Shown piece by piece: positions 5,613-5,696 of a DNA stretch of 5,696 nucleotides. Location: contig JAHDII010000200.1 in NCBI GenBank assembly GCA_020630895.1, forward strand, positions 563 to 6,258. Reading direction: 5' to 3'. The notes beneath the pieces are model-generated. The model made no database searches, was not told the origin of the DNA, and saw nothing but the letters and a program-made list of their open reading frames with translations. Origin of the DNA: Saprospiraceae bacterium. GTDB taxonomy: Bacteria; Bacteroidota; Bacteroidia; Chitinophagales; Saprospiraceae. The number at the start of each line of letters is the position of its first letter. Position 1 is the stretch's first letter. A program made the position numbers and the translations under genes.

Positions 5613-5696
5613 ATTTTCAAAAGACAATTTTGCGACAAAAGAATTAGGTTGATTGCATCAAAATAGGAATAAAAGTAAAATCTGTTAGCTTTATGA

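Noticed and set aside
5613..5696. Start of another gene at ATG 5693 or a promoter in the right-hand tail
   Set aside because: Only one codon is visible, and the -7-like matches (CAATTTTG at 5625, TAGCTTTA at 5686) lack a -33 box at proper spacing.

Overview
The window is AT-rich and looks like a chromosomal piece from a member of the Bacteroidota, probably a gliding or marine Cytophagales or Saprospirales-type organism. The evidence is the SprB-like repeats joined to a regulator-type beta-propeller, a Bacteroidota-style -33/-7 promoter (TAnnTTTG), the lack of consistent Shine-Dalgarno sites, and the strong preference for A/T-ending codons. Genus and species cannot be read from the sequence.

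Layout. On the minus strand, 1-1449 is the 5' part of a large exported protein (483 residues visible, open at the left edge). It has a beta-propeller of about seven blades followed by at least two SprB-like repeats. A strong intrinsic terminator at 1539-1572 separates it from a second minus-strand unit. That unit consists of a periplasmic or surface thioredoxin-like protein (3632-2580) followed after 30 bp by an exported protein of 23-residue repeats with a C-terminal peptidoglycan-binding domain (2549-1593). The 289-bp gap 3633-3921 is a divergent promoter region. On the plus strand, 3922-5055 encodes an MltA-type lytic transglycosylase lipoprotein. At the right end are a small single-pass membrane protein on the minus strand (5220-5062), which converges on mltA, and a small basic 68-residue protein on the plus strand (5406-5612). 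Neither small protein has a recognised function. The last 84 bases hold nothing I can assign.

Theme. All four large products carry export signals, and two of them (the peptidoglycan-binding repeat protein and the MltA-like enzyme) act on or bind the cell wall. The thioredoxin-like protein lies immediately upstream of, and is probably co-transcribed with, a secreted protein that has eight cysteines. It may therefore control that protein's thiols; this is an inference from context. No mobile element, tRNA, rRNA or CRISPR array was seen. The most interesting object is the 23-residue repeat protein: eight units in strict register with one 22-residue cysteine-rich insertion, codon use distinct from mltA, and a peptidoglycan-binding anchor.
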